Positions 1-12,331 are shown, counted from the stretch's first letter. The stretch is 64,000 nt of DNA from DATARH01 sp963712835 (GCA_963712835.1 CAVQJJ010000013.1:27445-91444), one strand, 5' to 3'. Made by a program: numbers and translations. Notes: generated by a model not told the origin, from the sequence alone.

Positions 1-1179
1 CCTGACGGCCAGTTGGCGGCCGATACGGTGCACGCGCTGCGCGTGGCGATGCAGCGCAGCGGGCGCGTCGCGCTCGGCCATGTTTGGATCGGCGAGAGCG
101 AGCGGCCGGCGCTGATCGAGCCGCGCCGGGGCGGGCTGATGATGGCGACCCTGCGCACAGCCGACGAGCTGGTGCAGCCGGATTTCGTCGAGCGGGCCGA
201 GAACGACGTCCCCGGCGACATGATCGAGATCGCCGAATCGATCATCTCCCGCCGCTCCGGCGATTTCGACGCGACGCAGCTGCGCGACCGTTTCCAGGAC
301 GATTTGCGCGAGTTGGTCGACCAAAAGATCAAGGGGCTGCCTCCGGCGCCTGTGGAAGCGACGCCCGCGGAAGGACGCCGTCGCCGGTTGGTGCCGCGGC
401 CCGACGTGCCGTCGGCTCCCGAGCCGCCGCCGGAGCCGGAGCCGGAACCGGTTGTAGCGGCGCCACCACCACCTCCTCCTGAACCGCCGCCTCCCGAGCC
501 GCCGCCGGAGCCCGAGCCCGTTCTGGCTGCGCCGCCTCCGCCTAAGCCGGAGCCGGAACCGATTGTAGCGGCGCCACCTCCGGTGCCGGAACCGCCGCCG
601 GAGCCGACCGTAACGGTGGTCCGGACGGAGCATGTGCACGAACATGCGGAGCACACGCACGAGGCTGCAGCGCACGAGCCGTCGCCGACCCCGGAGCTGG
701 CGCTTGAGCCGGAACCCGTGCCCGAGCCGCCGCCGGCGGCCGGGCCGCAGGATATCGGTGCCGAAATCCTGCTACACATCATGGGGCTGGGCGATCGGCG
801 CTACGTCGAACCTGGCTGGGCGGGCAATCCCGGCAGCAAGCGGCAGATCGAAGCGCTCAGCATCCGTCCCCGCGACGGTCTCGCCCCAAGTGCTGTTGAA
901 TTCCGCGTCTTCGCCCAGGAAGGCCGTGCGACAGCCTGGGTCAGCAACGGCAACTACGCCGGCACGCGCGGCCGCAACCTGCCATTGACCGGCTTTGCAG
1001 TGCGGCCCTCGACCGAGCTCGGCGAGCGGCTAGATATCACCTACGAAGGCTCGTTCTTTGAAGGCGGCGTGGTTGGCCCGAAGCACAACGGCGAGCTCTG
1101 CGTGTCACCGGTGGCGGACGATCCGCTCGAAGCGGTACGCGTCACGATCCTCGACCAGGGCACGGCGGCCGGCGAATAA
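1..1179 (+). CDS. ku: Ku-type DNA end-binding protein, C-terminal part, with Pro-rich linker and ChW-like repeats
   Basis: The reading frame is open from base 1, so the gene starts outside the window. The first ~105 visible residues match the end of the bacterial Ku beta-barrel/bridge (RVALGHVWIG, RPALIEPRRGGLMMATLR, then a helical FDATQLRDRFQDDLREL segment). Bacterial Ku binds DNA ends and recruits LigD for non-homologous end joining. After a ~130-residue Pro/Glu-rich linker comes a ~140-residue tail I read as three ~45-residue repeats: one ending IEALSIRP, one with AWVSNGNYAGTRGRNLPL, one with PKHNGELCVS. The W-V-x-N-G-x-x-A-G-T pattern resembles clostridial hydrophobic-W (ChW) repeats. Ordinary bacterial Ku ends shortly after the core with a basic tail, so this extension is odd. 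Ku assignment is fairly sure; ChW similarity is from pattern memory. Confidence 0.8.
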   Translation, partial: PDGQLAADTVHALRVAMQRSGRVALGHVWIGESERPALIEPRRGGLMMATLRTADELVQPDFVERAENDVPGDMIEIAESIISRRSGDFDATQLRDRFQDDLRELVDQKIKGLPPAPVEATPAEGRRRRLVPRPDVPSAPEPPPEPEPEPVVAAPPPPPPEPPPPEPPPEPEPVLAAPPPPKPEPEPIVAAPPPVPEPPPEPTVTVVRTEHVHEHAEHTHEAAAHEPSPTPELALEPEPVPEPPPAAGPQDIGAEILLHIMGLGDRRYVEPGWAGNPGSKRQIEALSIRPRDGLAPSAVEFRVFAQEGRATAWVSNGNYAGTRGRNLPLTGFAVRPSTELGERLDITYEGSFFEGGVVGPKHNGELCVSPVADDPLEAVRVTILDQGTAAGE

Positions 1180-1212
1180 CCGGCCACCATTGCCGCGGAT
1201 AAAAAGAAAAAT

Positions 1213-1234
1213 GGCCGGAACCGAGGTTCCGGCC
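1213..1234 (+). terminator. Hairpin downstream of ku
   Basis: A perfect 10-bp inverted repeat (ggccggaacc / ggttccggcc) with almost no loop sits 34 nt after the ku stop codon. It is preceded by an A-rich run and followed by aagttt, so it could terminate in either direction. I see no gene in the rest of the 1180-1508 gap. Confidence 0.55.
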
Positions 1235-1508
1235 AAGTTTGAACAGGGAGGCTTCACGTCTAGGAGACGTAAGGATCCGAAGACCCTCTTCCCGAGACCA
1301 AGTCCCGGAAACTCTTGCGGCTACTGACCGCGAAAATCCGTTGCGGCGACCGCCGCGCACCCGGAACATGGGCTTTGGACGGGGGTGATACCAGCCGGAA
1401 TTCGTCCTGCCTCGTCTGCAAAAAAAGCAATGCTATCAAATCGTCAGTATCTTCAGCGGGATATCGCCGCGAACATTCAAAAGGTCAGTAGCATTTCCGT
1501 GTATGCGG

Positions 1509-2411
1509 TTATCCGCCGAGACGCCCCTCGGCCACCTTGCGCAGCAGGAAGTCGCGAAACACGCTGATGCGCTTCGAGGTGCGAAGCTCTTCGGGATAGA
1601 CGAAATAGGCCTCGTTCGGCGGCCCCGACACCTCGGGCAGCACACGCACCAGCCCGCTATGCTCGTTGGCGACGAAATCGGGGAGCGCCGCAAGGCCGAG
1701 CCCGCTCATGATCGCGCGGAGCATGCCGTAGGTGTTGTTGACGGTGAGAATTGGCCGCCGATCCTGCCCCGACCTGACGCCCACCTCGAGCAGCCAATTC
1801 ACCCCGGGCACCGGCGGCCTCGCATCCTCGCCGTAGACGATGATGCGATGCTCTTCCAGTTCCTCGGCGCGTTGCGGCATGCCGTATTTCTGGATGTATT
1901 CGGTCGACCCGTAGATATGCACTTGGACGCTGACCAGATGGCGCTGGATCAGGTCCGGCTGGCGTGGTGGCGACATGCGGATCGCGACGTCGGCCTCGCG
2001 CATCGACAGGTCAAGCTCGGAATCGTCGACCACTAGGCTCACCTGGATCTCGGGATAGAGGTCGAGGAACTCGCGGATCCGCGGCGTCAGCCAGATCGAG
2101 CCGAAAGCCACCGTTGTGGTGATCTTCAAGGGGCCTTTCGGCCGATCCTTTGATTCGGAGATGAGCCCCTCGGCCATCGCCAGCTTGGCAAAGACCTCGC
2201 GCGCCGTGCGGAACAGGAGTTCGCCCTGCTCGGTCAGGATCAACCCGCGCGCATGGCGGTGGAACAACGGCACGCTGAGGCTCTCTTCGAGCGCGCTGAT
2301 CTGCCGGCTTACCGCCGATTGCGACAGGTTCAGCGATTCGCCGGCATGGGTAAAGCTGCCAGCCTCGGCGACCGCGTGAAACACGCGCAGTTTGTCCCAA
2401 TCCATCGCCAT
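1509..2411 (-). CDS. LysR-family transcriptional regulator
   Basis: A 300-residue protein of standard LysR length. Residues ~5-65 are the winged HTH (LRVFHAVAEAGSFTHAGESL followed by SQSAVSRQISALEE), and residues ~95-290 form the substrate-binding domain (VAIRMSPPRQPDL in the effector region). It starts 18 nt after the stop of trxB on the same strand, so it is probably co-transcribed with trxB instead of being divergent from its target, as many LysR genes are. The effector cannot be inferred from sequence. Confidence 0.9.
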   Translation of the reverse strand: MAMDWDKLRVFHAVAEAGSFTHAGESLNLSQSAVSRQISALEESLSVPLFHRHARGLILTEQGELLFRTAREVFAKLAMAEGLISESKDRPKGPLKITTTVAFGSIWLTPRIREFLDLYPEIQVSLVVDDSELDLSMREADVAIRMSPPRQPDLIQRHLVSVQVHIYGSTEYIQKYGMPQRAEELEEHRIIVYGEDARPPVPGVNWLLEVGVRSGQDRRPILTVNNTYGMLRAIMSGLGLAALPDFVANEHSGLVRVLPEVSGPPNEAYFVYPEELRTSKRISVFRDFLLRKVAEGRLGG

Positions 2412-2429
2412 CGGGACGCTCCTACCTCC

Positions 2430-3404
2430 TCATTCGGCGGCCTTCGCCGGTGCTGCGTCTTCCTGCGCCGCCAGGAATTTCTCGGCTTCGAGCGCCGCCA
2501 TACAGCCCATTCCGGCGGCGGTGACCGCCTGGCGGAAGACCTTGTCCTTGACGTCGCCGGCGGCGAATACCCCGGGAATGTCGGTCCCAGTCGAATCGGG
2601 TTTGGTCAGCACATAACCTTCCGGGTCGAGCCGCAGCTGGTTGGCAACTAGCTCGGTGACGGGCGTATGGCCGATAGCGACGAAAAAGCCCTCGCACGGA
2701 ATATCGCTGACCGCGCCGGTTTTGACGTTGCGGATACGGGCGCCGCTTACCTCGGGCGGCTCCGGCGTGCCAAGGATTTCCTCGACGACGCTGTCCCACA
2801 CGACCGCGATTTTCGGGTTGCGGAACAGCCGGTCCTGCAGAATTTTCTCGGCGCGCAGTGTGTCGCGGCGGTGGATCAGCGTCACGCGGCTAGCGTGGTT
2901 GGTAAGGTAGATCGCCTCCTCGACCGCGGTGTTGCCGCCGCCGACCACGACAACCTCCTTGTCGCGGAAGAAGAACCCGTCGCAGGTCGCGCAGGCGGAT
3001 ACCCCAAACCCGCGATAGGTCTCCTCGCTCGGCAGCCCGAGCCAGCGTGCCTGTGCCCCGGTCGCCAGGATTATCGTGTCGCCGCTATAGGTGTCGCCCG
3101 AATCGCCGGTGACGGCGAACGGCCGGCGTGACAAATCCAGCTTCACCGCGAGGTCGAACATGATCTTGGTGCCAACATGCTCCGCCTGAGCCTGCATCTG
3201 CTCCATGAGCCACGGCCCCTGGATCACGTCGGCGAAGCCGGGGTAATTCTCGACATCGGTGGTGATCGTCAACTGGCCGCCAGCCTGCAGCCCGCACAGC
3301 AGAATCGGATGCAGATTTGCACGCGCCGCGTAGATCGCGGCGGCGAAACCCGCCGGACCCGCGCCAATAATCAATACCTTGCTGTGATGATGCTCCGGCA
3401 TCAC
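2430..3404 (-). CDS. trxB: Thioredoxin-disulfide reductase
   Basis: A 324-residue flavoprotein that transfers electrons from NADPH to thioredoxin in the cytoplasm. The FAD-binding GAGPAG motif is at residues 14-19, the redox-active Cys138-Ala-Thr-Cys141 is followed by DGFFF, the NADPH-binding GGGNTAVEE motif lies near residue 155, and a second FAD motif (GVFAAGDVKD) is near the C-terminus. Length is normal. The gene lies between a conserved unknown gene upstream and a LysR regulator downstream, all on the minus strand. A TATAGT hexamer on the minus strand (plus-strand 3431-3436), ~27 nt upstream of the start, could be a -10 box, but its -35 is weak. Confidence 0.96.
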   Translation of the reverse strand: MMPEHHHSKVLIIGAGPAGFAAAIYAARANLHPILLCGLQAGGQLTITTDVENYPGFADVIQGPWLMEQMQAQAEHVGTKIMFDLAVKLDLSRRPFAVTGDSGDTYSGDTIILATGAQARWLGLPSEETYRGFGVSACATCDGFFFRDKEVVVVGGGNTAVEEAIYLTNHASRVTLIHRRDTLRAEKILQDRLFRNPKIAVVWDSVVEEILGTPEPPEVSGARIRNVKTGAVSDIPCEGFFVAIGHTPVTELVANQLRLDPEGYVLTKPDSTGTDIPGVFAAGDVKDKVFRQAVTAAGMGCMAALEAEKFLAAQEDAAPAKAAE

Positions 3405-3490
3405 ACGAATCCCGATCGATTGGACAGCGTACTATACCATTTTTGTGACAGGCGACACGGTTGCGCCGCGCGCTAAGGTGCGCAAGCGGC

Positions 3491-5392
3491 TCAATAACCG
3501 AACATATGGTCGAGGCTGAACGCGCCGCTACGGCCGATCAGCCCGTGATAGCCGAACAGCCGACAGGTCGGATCGCGAATCACCGCATAGGCGCCCGGAC
3601 CGGCGGCCTTCCGCGTCGCCTCGTCGAACATCGCGTGATAGCGCCACAGGCGCGAGCCGGAGCACGGGATCGCCAAGGCCTTGCGCGCGACCTCGCGACC
3701 GAAAGCGTCGTGAAGAACAATGTCGGTCGCGCTTCTCGCGCGCCACGGCAGCGACGCGGGGTAGATCAGATGGCAGAGCGTGTCATGGCCGTCCTGCCCG
3801 AGGCGCAAAAACAGCCGGGTCGATAGGCCCGGCGGCCGCCCGGAATAGGATTGCGGCTCGTCCCGATAGGTAAGGATCGTGTTGAAGACATGTGCGCCAA
3901 AGCTCGTTTCGGCCGCGTGCCCGCTGGCGCGGTGGCGATAGCGAAAGAGCGCGTGCAGCCAGCCGTCGCCGTCACCGCCGTCGGCGAAATCGTAGACCAG
4001 TTCGACATGACCGTAGCCGTCGCCAAGTGCGGCTGACAGCTCGTCGAGTCCGAGCGCGGCCCGGTGTCCGCGCGGCAATCGGCCGAAGCGATGCCGGGCA
4101 ACATCCCGGCCCTCTGGGTCGTAGACGATCGCCGCGATGGGCAACTCTTCCTGGGCAACCGCCATCGGCGTCGGCAATACCAGACTTTGCCATTCGCCGC
4201 CGGGTAAGATCGGCGCCGGCAGCAGATAGCCCTTGCCGAGCGTTTCGGCGAGCTTCGGCAGTTCGGGATTGGGCTGCAAATCGCCCCGCTCGACGTTGAC
4301 ATGGGCGATGCGGCGCCGCTTGCCGTCGATGATCTCGTAGCGCGGGCGTACCATGTGCTTGCCGGCGTGCAGCTCAATCTGCGCCGGCCAGGCGACCTCC
4401 GGCAGCAGTTCGGCGACATCGAGCGCGCGCGTCGCGAACGGGCCGATCGGCTCGTCAAGGGTCGCGACATGCTGGTCGCCCATCACAGATAGCCCGATGG
4501 CCCCCGCCGGGATCGGCGCTGCATGCGAATTCTGCAGCCACAGGATTACCCGCTCGCCTGGCCCCGGCGCCGGCAATCCGGCGTAACGATCCGATGGCCA
4601 GGCGTTGGCGTCATGGGTACACGACAGCAACGCATCGTCGTCGCCGTAAATATCGAGTGCGTATTTGACCACGTCGTGGCCGGCCGCCCCCGAGATTTGG
4701 ATGAATAACTGGCCGGCGAAATCTCCGAGATTGAAACGTTCGCGCGCCCAGCGGCTGTGGATTTGGCCAAGGCTGACAGGTCCTGCCGGAGGGGTGTACG
4801 ACCATTCGCCGACGATCGTACCCGCGCCGTCGAACAGCGTGTGCCACAGGGTGATGCCGGGCGAGCCGTAGCCGGCCCAGTAATTGGCAGTGACCAGGCT
4901 CGTATGAAGCCCGTCAATGTCGCGGAAGAGCACAAAATTGGTCGCGAAATTGAGCGGGTCGAGATAGGTGCTTTTATTGGTCAGCCGCTCGGCGGGGATG
5001 CGCAACTCGTCGAGGCTGAACACATCGCAGTTCTGCGGCACGAATGGGGCGATCTGGCCGATCAGCCGGTCGGCGTCGAACGCCGCGACCAGCACCGCGC
5101 GCGCGCCGGACCGCGCCAGCGCCGGTACACCCTCTGCGCCACGGCCAAGCGTTAGCTTGCCGATCCGCGCGATGTCCTGGACGTAAATCCCGGCGATGTC
5201 GAGCCCCGAGATATCGTAAAGCTCGGCAAAGCCTTCGGCGGCGCCCTGCGGATCGACGACGGCGACCTTGCCGTAGCGCTTGAGCCGTTCGATCAGCGCC
5301 CGTCCCGGCGCCGCCGCGAGCGGATGGGCCAACGCCTTGTAAAGCGTGTTGCCGCCGCGGACGTTGTCGAACGTGTCGATGCGCAAGGCCAT
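3491..5392 (-). CDS. Conserved hypothetical protein, 633 aa
   Basis: A long intact frame with normal codon use and no recognised domain. It has no signal peptide or membrane segment. The N-terminal ~150 residues contain alternating hydrophobic strands (VAVVDPQGAAEGFAELYDIS) suggesting an alpha/beta fold. The rest is rich in aromatic residues, with GYGSPGITLWHTLFDGAG, two RPRYEIIDGK/HVNVERGD-type beta segments and a C-terminal YHGLIGRSGAFSLDHMFGY, suggesting beta-sandwich modules. It lies 86 nt upstream of trxB on the same strand. I cannot assign a function. Confidence 0.85.
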   Translation of the reverse strand: MALRIDTFDNVRGGNTLYKALAHPLAAAPGRALIERLKRYGKVAVVDPQGAAEGFAELYDISGLDIAGIYVQDIARIGKLTLGRGAEGVPALARSGARAVLVAAFDADRLIGQIAPFVPQNCDVFSLDELRIPAERLTNKSTYLDPLNFATNFVLFRDIDGLHTSLVTANYWAGYGSPGITLWHTLFDGAGTIVGEWSYTPPAGPVSLGQIHSRWARERFNLGDFAGQLFIQISGAAGHDVVKYALDIYGDDDALLSCTHDANAWPSDRYAGLPAPGPGERVILWLQNSHAAPIPAGAIGLSVMGDQHVATLDEPIGPFATRALDVAELLPEVAWPAQIELHAGKHMVRPRYEIIDGKRRRIAHVNVERGDLQPNPELPKLAETLGKGYLLPAPILPGGEWQSLVLPTPMAVAQEELPIAAIVYDPEGRDVARHRFGRLPRGHRAALGLDELSAALGDGYGHVELVYDFADGGDGDGWLHALFRYRHRASGHAAETSFGAHVFNTILTYRDEPQSYSGRPPGLSTRLFLRLGQDGHDTLCHLIYPASLPWRARSATDIVLHDAFGREVARKALAIPCSGSRLWRYHAMFDEATRKAAGPGAYAVIRDPTCRLFGYHGLIGRSGAFSLDHMFGY

Positions 5393-5413
5393 CGGCCTAT
5401 CCTACGCGATAAT

Positions 5414-6793
5414 TCAGACGGGCCGCGAGGCCGGCGCGGCGTCCGGCGCGGACCGGCTGGCGCCATCTCGCTGCGGCAACAGCCACATAGCGATAAAGCG
5501 GGTCACGACGACGCCGATCGCCGCACCGGCGACGACGTCGCTCAAGAAATGCTGGCTGGTGATGACCCGGCTCGCCGCGACCAGCGCCGCCGCCGCGACA
5601 TAGAACCAGAGCAAGCGAGGCCACAGGCACCATAACGCCGCCGCCAGCGCCGCCGCGGTCGTCGCGTGACCCGACGGAAACGACCAGTGGTCGGCGCGGA
5701 ACCCGAACCAGGTGAAATCATAGACGCCGCTGGTAAACAGCAGTTTCGGCCGGGTGCGGGCGACGACAACCTTCAACAAATCGGCGATCAGTCCCGAAGC
5801 GGCGACGGAGACAAAGATGAAGCCGGGAATATACGCGAGACGGCGCATCGTCTCGGCGCGCGGCCGCAACTTTTCCCATTCCCCGCCCCAGCGCAGCGCG
5901 GCAAACGCCAGCCCCGTCACGACGAGATAGGGGTAGCCGAGGCCGAACCACTGCACGTCTTCGAAAAACGGCTGCAACGTGCCGCCGTCGTCATGAAAGA
6001 AATCCGCGATCGGTCGGTCGATCCAAACGATCGCGACAAATTCGGCGAAGATGAACGCCGCCACCCACAACATCCGCCGTCCAACCGGCGTCTCGCCAAG
6101 CCGGTCGGTCGCGGCGATGATCGGCGTCGCGCCTTCATGCACGACCAGCCACCAATGCAACAGCCATGTCGTCCCGACGACGAGCAGCCCGGCATCGACC
6201 ACGTCCGATAGGAAATGATGCCCTGACGCGATGCGCGCGAGCCCGACCAGCGCCCCGAACGACAGCGCCGCCGCCAGCGCAATGGTTCGCGGCCGTCCCA
6301 GGGGCAGCAGGAACGCGAACATCACCAGCGAAAACCCCAGCGCCGCATGCCCCGAGACGAACGAGCAGTTGCGGTCGCACTGGTCGGCCGGGAGCGGCGC
6401 CGGGGTGAATTGGTGCTGCCCGCCGAACGCCTCGACCTGATAGGGCCGCGCCCGGCCCCAATGATCCTTGAGCACGGTATTGACGAGGATGCCGGGGCCG
6501 ATCGCCAGCGCCGCGATCAAAAAGATCAGCGCGTTGCGGTCAAAGCGCCAGAGCGGCCGCCCGACGAGCCGCAGCCATGTCGCGCCGACCAGCCCAACGA
6601 GAAGGATCCCCCAGGTTATCCAGCGGATTGAGGCGGTGACGTCGCGCACCGGCCGCCACTCGGCGAACGCGAATCCGTGCGTCGGGTCGTAGAACAAGCC
6701 GCTGACGAACAGATCGGCCTGCGGCGCCCAATAGAACAGCGCCAGGCTGGTAACCAGCACCGTGCCGTAGATCGCGAAGCCCCGCCACTTCAT
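5414..6793 (-). CDS. Membrane protein with two tandem PAP2 phosphatase domains
   Basis: A 459-residue multi-pass membrane protein carrying two complete PAP2 (type 2 phosphatidic acid phosphatase) signatures. The first half has K-x6-RP in KDHWGRARP, SFVSGHA in place of the usual PSGH, and R-x5-H-x3-D in RIASGHHFLSD. The second half has KVVVARTRP, SFPSGHATT and SRVITSQHFLSD. Such enzymes dephosphorylate lipid phosphates or undecaprenyl pyrophosphate at the membrane. The ATG overlaps the stop of the upstream ELM1 gene (ATGA), so the two are translationally coupled. A longer open frame runs back to 7885, but that part is antisense-frame shadow of the ELM1 gene. Confidence 0.9.
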   Translation of the reverse strand: MKWRGFAIYGTVLVTSLALFYWAPQADLFVSGLFYDPTHGFAFAEWRPVRDVTASIRWITWGILLVGLVGATWLRLVGRPLWRFDRNALIFLIAALAIGPGILVNTVLKDHWGRARPYQVEAFGGQHQFTPAPLPADQCDRNCSFVSGHAALGFSLVMFAFLLPLGRPRTIALAAALSFGALVGLARIASGHHFLSDVVDAGLLVVGTTWLLHWWLVVHEGATPIIAATDRLGETPVGRRMLWVAAFIFAEFVAIVWIDRPIADFFHDDGGTLQPFFEDVQWFGLGYPYLVVTGLAFAALRWGGEWEKLRPRAETMRRLAYIPGFIFVSVAASGLIADLLKVVVARTRPKLLFTSGVYDFTWFGFRADHWSFPSGHATTAAALAAALWCLWPRLLWFYVAAAALVAASRVITSQHFLSDVVAGAAIGVVVTRFIAMWLLPQRDGASRSAPDAAPASRPV

Positions 6794-7815
6794 GTCGCGC
6801 CGCAAGCCGCCAGCCGGTCGGTCACCAGCGCCCGCAGCGCCGCTCCGGCGCGCGCTGTGTCGTCGAGCGGCTCGTAGCGCCAACTTTCGATGCGGCCGGT
6901 GAAGGGCCGGGTGATCCCGGCTTCTTGCATCGCCTGGTGAAAGCGGGCGAACTTGGCGTCGCCGCCGTCGAGCTCGATCACATGCACCGGCTTCCCGGTC
7001 ATCGCCGCCTCGCTGATCATCGACACCGAGTTGGCGGTTACGAGAAACGCGTCGGCCACCGCCAGATAAGCGTAGTACGGGTTGTCGCCGGTCATGTCCC
7101 AGATCGTCGCCGGCAGCCCCGCAAGGCGCTTGCGCAGCAATGTGACGCCTTCCGCGCCGGTACGCCGCGACGGTGTCACCACCGCCGAGCCGCCGGTCTC
7201 GCGCAGGCTCGCGGCGATCATGTCGGCGATTTGCGCCAAGCGGTCGAGACCGAGCCTGTAGGCTCGGTTCGAGCCGCCGATCAGCACGCCGACGATCGGC
7301 CGCGGCAATCTCGCCAGATCCGGGAAGCGCTGCGCTGCCGCGGCGAGCTTTTCCGGCGTCACGCGATTGAGCGCGCCTTTCGAGGTAACAACGCGCGGTC
7401 CGCGCAGCCGGTCGTGCTCGGGAACGACCATCAGGTCGAACGCGCCGCGCCCGAGTCGCGGGTCCTGGATTTGCGCCGCGATCGTTCGGCCGCCGCTCGC
7501 CCGCCGGATCGCCAGCGCCGGCGCCGCGGTGTTGCGCCCGCAGCCGATCACGACATCCGGCCAGGGCGGACGCAACGGCAACCCCCCGTCGCTGACCGCG
7601 GTCAGCGGCGCCAGCCATAATAGTGGAGGCAGATAGGCCCACGGCGCGCGCACGGCCAGGCTCTTTTCGATAAATGGCAATCCCGTCGCCTCGGCAAGCC
7701 CCAGGGCCTGGCTTGCCATTCCCGCCTTGCCGTCGTGCAGCACCCAGACGAGCGGCACGGCACTGTCGTCCGGCGACGGCGGGGCGGGATCGGTGTCTAC
7801 GGGCAAGGCAACCAT
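6790..7815 (-). CDS. ELM1/DUF1022-family protein (glycosyltransferase-like fold)
   Basis: A 341-residue protein of the mitochondrial-fission-ELM1/DUF1022 family, which is widespread in alphaproteobacteria. Visible family features are VLHDGKAGMASQALGLAEA at the N-terminus, PDVVIGCGRNTA near residue 90, VGVLIGGSNRAYRL in the middle and TANSVSMISEAAMTGKPV near residue 265. This last motif resembles the nucleotide-sugar binding region of GT-B glycosyltransferases. The bacterial role is not settled; a cell-envelope function is plausible given overlap with the lipid phosphatase gene. Start at the ATG giving MVALPVDTD. Confidence 0.85.
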   Translation of the reverse strand: MVALPVDTDPAPPSPDDSAVPLVWVLHDGKAGMASQALGLAEATGLPFIEKSLAVRAPWAYLPPLLWLAPLTAVSDGGLPLRPPWPDVVIGCGRNTAAPALAIRRASGGRTIAAQIQDPRLGRGAFDLMVVPEHDRLRGPRVVTSKGALNRVTPEKLAAAAQRFPDLARLPRPIVGVLIGGSNRAYRLGLDRLAQIADMIAASLRETGGSAVVTPSRRTGAEGVTLLRKRLAGLPATIWDMTGDNPYYAYLAVADAFLVTANSVSMISEAAMTGKPVHVIELDGGDAKFARFHQAMQEAGITRPFTGRIESWRYEPLDDTARAGAALRALVTDRLAACGAT

Positions 7816-7943
7816 TTCGGCCTGGATTTACGAGAAGCCCCGCTGTCGGGCAAGTGCGCCCCGACGGAATAACCAAATCGCGCAATAAAATTGCGCGCTA
7901 GGGTGCGGCTTTCTATGATTATAGGAGCGCAAGGGGAGTTGCG

Positions 7944-8447
7944 ATGCGGCGGATAAGACTCGACCGTATCGACCGCCGCATCCTGCAGGAGCTGCAGGCC
8001 GACGGGCGCATGACCAATGTCGAGCTGGCGAAGCGGGTGGGCATCACCGCGCCGCCCTGCCTGCGGCGGGTGCGCGCACTCGAGGAAGCGGGTCTCATCC
8101 GCGGCTATCACGCCGCGCTCGCCCCCGAGGCGCTCGGCTTTCCGGTCACCGTCTTTGCCCAGGTGGGCCTCGCCAGCCAGGCGGAGAGCGACCTCATCGC
8201 GTTCGAAAAACTGGTGCGCGGCTGGCCCGAGGTGCGCGAGGCGCACATGCTCGCCGGCGAAGCCGATTTCATCCTGAAGATCGTCGCCACCGACTGGGAC
8301 AGCTATCAACGGTTCCTCAGCACCAAACTGACCTCGGCGCCGAATGTCGCCCACGTCAAATCGGCGATGACCTTACGCGTCTCGAAAACCGAACCCGGCG
8401 TACCGTTGGGCGAACATGAACCGGAGGCTCAAGAAGACGCGGCTTAG
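7944..8447 (+). CDS. Lrp/AsnC-family transcriptional regulator
   Basis: A 167-residue Lrp-type regulator. The N-terminal HTH reads LDRIDRRILQELQADGRMTN followed by VELAKRVGITAPPCLRRVRA, the last part being the recognition helix. The C-terminal RAM effector domain contains AHMLAGEADFILKIVATD. The start is preceded by aaggggagttgcg, a good ribosome site. It is divergent from the ELM1-PAP2 pair, with a 128-nt shared upstream region. The ligand is not predictable. Confidence 0.92.
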   Translation: MRRIRLDRIDRRILQELQADGRMTNVELAKRVGITAPPCLRRVRALEEAGLIRGYHAALAPEALGFPVTVFAQVGLASQAESDLIAFEKLVRGWPEVREAHMLAGEADFILKIVATDWDSYQRFLSTKLTSAPNVAHVKSAMTLRVSKTEPGVPLGEHEPEAQEDAA

Positions 8448-8461
8448 GCGTCTTGCGTTGT

Positions 8462-8568
8462 TCGAGATGCGCTCTGCGAGTGCTCCTCACCGTGACCGAT
8501 GTTTTGGATGGCCTCTCGAAACGCCCGTCATCTTGAGGAGGCTGCGAAGTGGGCGTCTCGAAGGACGC
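8462..8568. repeat. Inverted REP-like intergenic repeat pair
   Basis: Two copies of a REP-like unit face each other: ttcgagatgcg..gctcctcaccgtgac at ~8462-8495 and its near reverse complement gtcatcttgaggagg..gtctcgaaggac at 8527-8566. This pattern (ctgaggaggc..cgtctcgaaggac) is a common dispersed intergenic repeat in alphaproteobacteria. It lies between convergent lrp-like and greA genes. Confidence 0.7.
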
Positions 8569-8579
8569 AACGACGCGCG

Positions 8580-9053
8580 CTACCCGAAAGCGACCGTCAC
8601 GACCTCATAGGACTTGGCGCCGCGCGGGGTCGAGACCTCGACGCTGTCGCCCTTGCCCTTGCCGATCAGCGCGCGCGCCAGAGGCGAGGCGACCGAAAGT
8701 TTGCCGCCTTTGACGTCGGCCTCGTCCTCGCCGACGATAATAAAGGTCTGTTCTTCGTCGGTTTCCTCGTCGGCCAGCGTCACGGTCGCGCCGAATTTGA
8801 CCACCGAGCCCGACAGCTTCGAGGTGTCGATCACCTCGGCGCGCGCAACCTTGTCCTCAAGCTCCATGAGGCGACCCTCGATGAAGCTCTGGCGCTCGCG
8901 CGCAGCGTGATATTCGGCGTTTTCCGACAAATCGCCGTGGGTGCGCGCCTCGGCGATGGCGCGGATGATGGCCGGCCGCTCAGTCGTCTTGAGCCGTTTG
9001 ATCTCTTCCTGAAGTCGGCCGTAACCGTCGGAAGTCATCGGGAGCCTGTCCAT
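8580..9053 (-). CDS. greA: Transcription elongation factor GreA
   Basis: GreA enters the RNA polymerase secondary channel and stimulates cleavage of backtracked transcripts. The N-terminal coiled coil (LKTTERPAIIRAIAEARTHG, then DLSENAEYHAARERQ with the acidic tip) and the C-terminal FKBP-like domain (GKGDSVEVSTPRGAKSYEVV) are complete. I start at MDRLPMTSDGY because this matches the family N-terminus; an in-frame ATG three codons upstream (9062) is also possible. It follows carB on the same strand. Confidence 0.95.
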   Translation of the reverse strand: MDRLPMTSDGYGRLQEEIKRLKTTERPAIIRAIAEARTHGDLSENAEYHAARERQSFIEGRLMELEDKVARAEVIDTSKLSGSVVKFGATVTLADEETDEEQTFIIVGEDEADVKGGKLSVASPLARALIGKGKGDSVEVSTPRGAKSYEVVTVAFG

Positions 9054-9088
9054 AACGAGCATTAACCCCGGATGTCGAAAGCAAGCGG

Positions 9089-12331
<3,243 letters not shown>

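Noticed and set aside
5414..7885. One 823-residue protein fusing the upstream frame to PAP2
   Set aside because: The part before 6793 is Arg/Gly/Ala-rich shadow of the ELM1 gene in another frame; the PAP2 gene has its own ATG overlapping the ELM1 stop.
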